Shown here piece by piece: positions 61,420-64,000 of a stretch of 64,000 nt of DNA (position 1 is its first letter; the number at the start of each line of letters is the position of its first letter). The notes below the pieces were generated by a model. That model was given only the letters and a program-made list of their open reading frames with translations, did not search any database and was not told where the DNA came from. Origin of the DNA: JALNZF01 sp964447405 (GTDB lineage Bacteria > Nitrospirota > UBA9217). The position numbers were made by a program, and so were the translations under genes. Where the stretch lies: NCBI GenBank assembly GCA_964447405.1, contig CAYUSP010000008.1:1-64000 (forward strand), written 5' to 3'.

Positions 61420-61449
61420 CCGGATCGAACGGTCCGGCCCCCTTTTTTT
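61420..61449 (+). terminator. Terminator after ychF
   Basis: CCGGA (61420-61424) and TCCGG (61433-61437) form a stem with a loop of ATCGAAC-type sequence, followed by CCC and a run of T. Confidence 0.8.
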
Positions 61450-61767
61450 CGAGAGCAGAGGGAGCCTGGCAGCCGGATAGCCACAGAATGTGTTTTTTAA
61501 AATCCTCACTCCTGAAACTACCGATCGGACGGCGGTCTTACGCATAGTTCTTTCCGTGATGTCGCATCATTGAATAACGGTTCGTCCTGGATATGCCTTA
61601 GCCAGGCATTTCATGCTGCACAGATGTCCGCGTCGTATCTTCACTCCTGCTATAATTATCTAAAACGACAATCACCGTACGCCATGGACAACGAGAAACA
61701 AAATAATAGCCTGTTCTGGGCGCATGAGTACGTGCGCGGGAGAAACCACAAGTCGGAAGGTTCCTTG

Positions 61768-63600
61768 ATGGGCGGAGACGGAGCTAACCTCCGGAAGCGA
61801 GATCTCGTTTCGCGGAGACGGGCTGACAAGGAATTTCGGACGTCAATTGAGAAGTACCGGATGCTCTTCAGGGGGGCCCCCCTTGGTATTCTGCTGCTGG
61901 ATACTGCAGGGCGGTTCCTGGAATGCAACGAACAACTCAATTCCATATTGAAAGCACCAAAGGAGGCGCACGAAAGCGGTAATCTGCGTGTCTTCCTCAA
62001 GGACAACCGGATCAGATCAGCAATGGCAACAGCACTCCGCGGCAAGGCTAGTCGTGTTGAGGGGGAATTCACGCTCGCGCTGAGCAACGAGCACCTGGTG
62101 GTAAAGGGCGAACTCGCACCGCTACTCTCTCCAGCAGGAACGATCATGGGTGTCATGGGTTTTTTCGAGGAGGTAGTCGATCGGGCATCTGGCCATGAAA
62201 TGCCGCACCGGACAACCGATTACCACCGGGTGGTTGCCGAGAGCATGAAGGATGTGGTCTGGGTCCTTGATGCGGAAACGATGCACTTCCGCTATGTCAG
62301 CCCGTCGGTCAGGACGCTCCGGGGGTACAGTCCTGAGGAGGTGATGGCAGCGCCCCTCGACAACGCTCTTGTTCCGGAAGCGCGGGACTATCACAAGGCC
62401 CGCATCAGGCACCGTATCAGTGATTTTCTGTCAGGGCAGGAGAGCCCTGACCGCTTCTACATCAATGAGGTTGAACTGCCCCACAAGGACGGATCGAGGG
62501 TATGGACGGAGGAAACAACGAGCTATTGCCGGAACCAGGAGACCGGCAAGATCGAGATCATGGGCGTCACCCGTGACATCACTGAACGCAAACGGGTGGA
62601 CGCAGAGCTCCGGGCAAGCAAGGAGCGGTTCCTGACCCTGGTCGATTCCATGGACGATATAGTATTTATGCTCGACCGCAAGCAGCGCGTCGCTGGTCTG
62701 TATGGGCGATGGATGAAAAAGGCGAAGGTCGAACAAGGTGCATTTCTGGGGAAAAAAGGAAGCTCTATCTTTGGATCTGAATCATCCGCGATTCATGATG
62801 AGGCAAGTGCTCGCGCGCTCGCCGGTGAAGTCGTGACGTACGATTGGGCGAGCGGCAGAGGGCGGGACTGGTGTTGTTTTCAGATTGTGCTGTCCCCGAT
62901 CCGTGACGCCGGCAACAACGTGAGCGGGATCGTTGGCATTTCGCGGGATATTACTGAACGCAAGCGGATGGAAGTGAAGCTGCTGCAGAGCGAGAAAAAG
63001 CTGCGCGATATAACGTCAAGCCTGGGGGAGGGGATCATTGTCTACGATGGGCAGGGCAGGGTCACGTTCGTCAATCCCGAGGCAGAGCGCCTGCTTGGTT
63101 GGACAAAGCAGGACCTGAACCGGAGGGGACTGCACGCGACCATTTGCAACGGGCCCGCTGAGGACCGGTTGGCATCCTTCGAGGATTGCTGGCTTCACAC
63201 TGTTATGCGAATCGGCGAAAGCTATGCGTCGACAGACAGAGTCTTCACCCGCAAGGACGGGACGGTGTTCCCCATTTCGGTCATTGCCTCACCGATTCAG
63301 GGGCATGAGAATACCATCGCCATGGTTACCGCATTCCGGGACATCACGGACCAGAAAAAGATCGAACATGACCGGGAGCTCCTCATAACGGAGCTGCAGG
63401 AGGCATTAACAAAGGTCAAGACCTTGAGCGGGCTGCTGCCGATCTGCTCTTCCTGCAAGAAAATCAGGGATGACAAAGGCTACTGGAGGCAGATCGAGGC
63501 ATATATTACAGACCATTCGAACGCTGCGTTCACGCACGGTTTTTGCCCGGACTGCGCCAAAGCCTTTTACGAGCGCCACGGGCTGAAAAAACAACAATGA
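61768..63600 (+). CDS. PAS-domain sensor with four-cysteine C-terminal tail
   Basis: From ATG 61768 (GGAAGG seven bases upstream) the 610-residue protein has four PAS domains in tandem, about 20-140, 152-275, 287-405 and 411-530, with PAS-associated C-terminal motifs such as GVTRDITERKR and GISRDITERKR. It has no membrane segment and no kinase, cyclase or receiver domain. The last 55 residues form a four-cysteine module: CSSCKKIRDDKGYW, then about 20 residues, then HGFCPDC. The same tail ends the HAMP receptor at 5128-6063. The frame extends up to 61570, but those residues look non-coding. Regulatory output is unknown and may need a partner. Confidence 0.85.
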   Translation: MGGDGANLRKRDLVSRRRADKEFRTSIEKYRMLFRGAPLGILLLDTAGRFLECNEQLNSILKAPKEAHESGNLRVFLKDNRIRSAMATALRGKASRVEGEFTLALSNEHLVVKGELAPLLSPAGTIMGVMGFFEEVVDRASGHEMPHRTTDYHRVVAESMKDVVWVLDAETMHFRYVSPSVRTLRGYSPEEVMAAPLDNALVPEARDYHKARIRHRISDFLSGQESPDRFYINEVELPHKDGSRVWTEETTSYCRNQETGKIEIMGVTRDITERKRVDAELRASKERFLTLVDSMDDIVFMLDRKQRVAGLYGRWMKKAKVEQGAFLGKKGSSIFGSESSAIHDEASARALAGEVVTYDWASGRGRDWCCFQIVLSPIRDAGNNVSGIVGISRDITERKRMEVKLLQSEKKLRDITSSLGEGIIVYDGQGRVTFVNPEAERLLGWTKQDLNRRGLHATICNGPAEDRLASFEDCWLHTVMRIGESYASTDRVFTRKDGTVFPISVIASPIQGHENTIAMVTAFRDITDQKKIEHDRELLITELQEALTKVKTLSGLLPICSSCKKIRDDKGYWRQIEAYITDHSNAAFTHGFCPDCAKAFYERHGLKKQQ

Positions 63601-64000
63601 GTTCCTCATAATGAGCATGCTTGTCTGAGTAGTCGCCGGGCAGAACCTCAGCCGAGGCATGTTGTCGGGCATGCGCGTTACGGGGGGTCCCGCGACGTGC
63701 AATCCCCCCCTGGCATAAATGTCATAAAGGTAATGAGCTGCGGTCCGCGGGAGGTCGTATCTTCCTGTCCCGCTGTGTCGATATGCCGGAGGGGGTTCCA
63801 CTTGTCATTTCCTGCCGTGGTGAAAAGGTTCTGTTCGTTCTGCAGGACAAATTCTTGCAAAAAATAATTTTCATAACGCCTATTCCCCTTTCGTGGAAAT
63901 TGTGATATATCAAAAGAATCAAGGCATATAGGAAACATGTTGGGTGCAGGTGAGATATATATGCCGTCTTGTTTGACAGAACGTCCTCCTGTAAAATAAA
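63601..64000. other. Window end without a supported gene
   Basis: Open frames on both strands here are short and show no ribosome-binding site or family pattern. TTGACA at 63973-63978 might be a promoter for a gene beyond the window. Confidence 0.4.

Noticed and set aside
63678..63938. 86-residue minus-strand frame at the window end
   Set aside because: No ribosome-binding site, no family pattern, and other frames on both strands are equally long.

Overview
The window reads as one contiguous chromosome segment of a Gram-negative, anaerobic or microaerophilic bacterium, most likely a Nitrospirota or Desulfobacterota-type lineage; this placement is inference. It rests on the gene orders (ffh-rpsP-rimM-trmD-rplS-rnhB-yraN; lolB-like-ispE-spoVG-tRNA-prs-rplY-pth-ychF; an ATP synthase cluster with two b-type subunits and no a or c subunit), several CxxCH cytochromes, a flavodiiron protein with a separate rubredoxin, a ferredoxin:thioredoxin reductase subunit, a PEP-CTERM protein and a probable selenoprotein.

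Layout. 1-570: decayed malonate decarboxylase alpha gene (mdcA). 570-4000 (minus): TauE/SafE permease, a thiol-redox group (ferredoxin:thioredoxin reductase, glutaredoxin) and a membrane-anchored lytic transglycosylase. 4.1-6.7 kb: a PhnD-like binding lipoprotein followed by a HAMP receptor ending in a four-cysteine tail, then an Slp lipoprotein. 6.7-11.8 kb (minus): nadB, a lipoprotein, uvrA. 12-14.6 kb: hybrid PAS histidine kinase. 14.7-21.0 kb: atp operon with promoter and terminator. 21.1-23.1 kb: perR with its own Per box, flavodiiron protein and rubredoxin, an oxygen/peroxide defence unit. 23.2-28.0 kb: radC, PEP-CTERM protein, cellulose synthase-like BcsA and a BcsS-like protein. 28.4-32.7 kb: small multiheme cytochrome, amidohydrolase, 6-phosphofructokinase, metallophosphoesterase, lipoprotein. 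32.7-33.4 kb: small heat-shock gene under a CIRCE operator. 33.7-36.3 kb (minus): a duplicated-domain periplasmic protein and a haem-binding triple-rhodanese gene with an in-frame TGA and a SECIS-like hairpin.

36.4-44.4 kb is translation and RNA housekeeping (ffh to S1, including rimO). 44.7-46 kb: hexahaem and monohaem cytochromes. 46-49 kb: three tandem REC-PilZ proteins and a cysteine-rich exported protein. 49-53.7 kb: Tll0287-like haem sensor, SLC13 permease fused to DUF192, tetrahaem cytochrome, FmdB zinc ribbon, TIM-barrel isomerase. 53.7-61.4 kb: TPR lipoprotein, LolB-like lipoprotein, ispE, spoVG, tRNA-Gln, prs, rplY, pth, ychF. 61.6-63.6 kb: a four-PAS sensor with the same four-cysteine tail as the HAMP receptor.

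The most noteworthy item is the candidate selenocysteine rhodanese at 34717-36135. Others are the shared C4 tail module, the REC-PilZ triplet whose members have lost different catalytic residues, the permease-DUF192 fusion, and several palindromic repeat elements, one of which forms the end of rimO. No CRISPR array, phage or transposase gene was seen.
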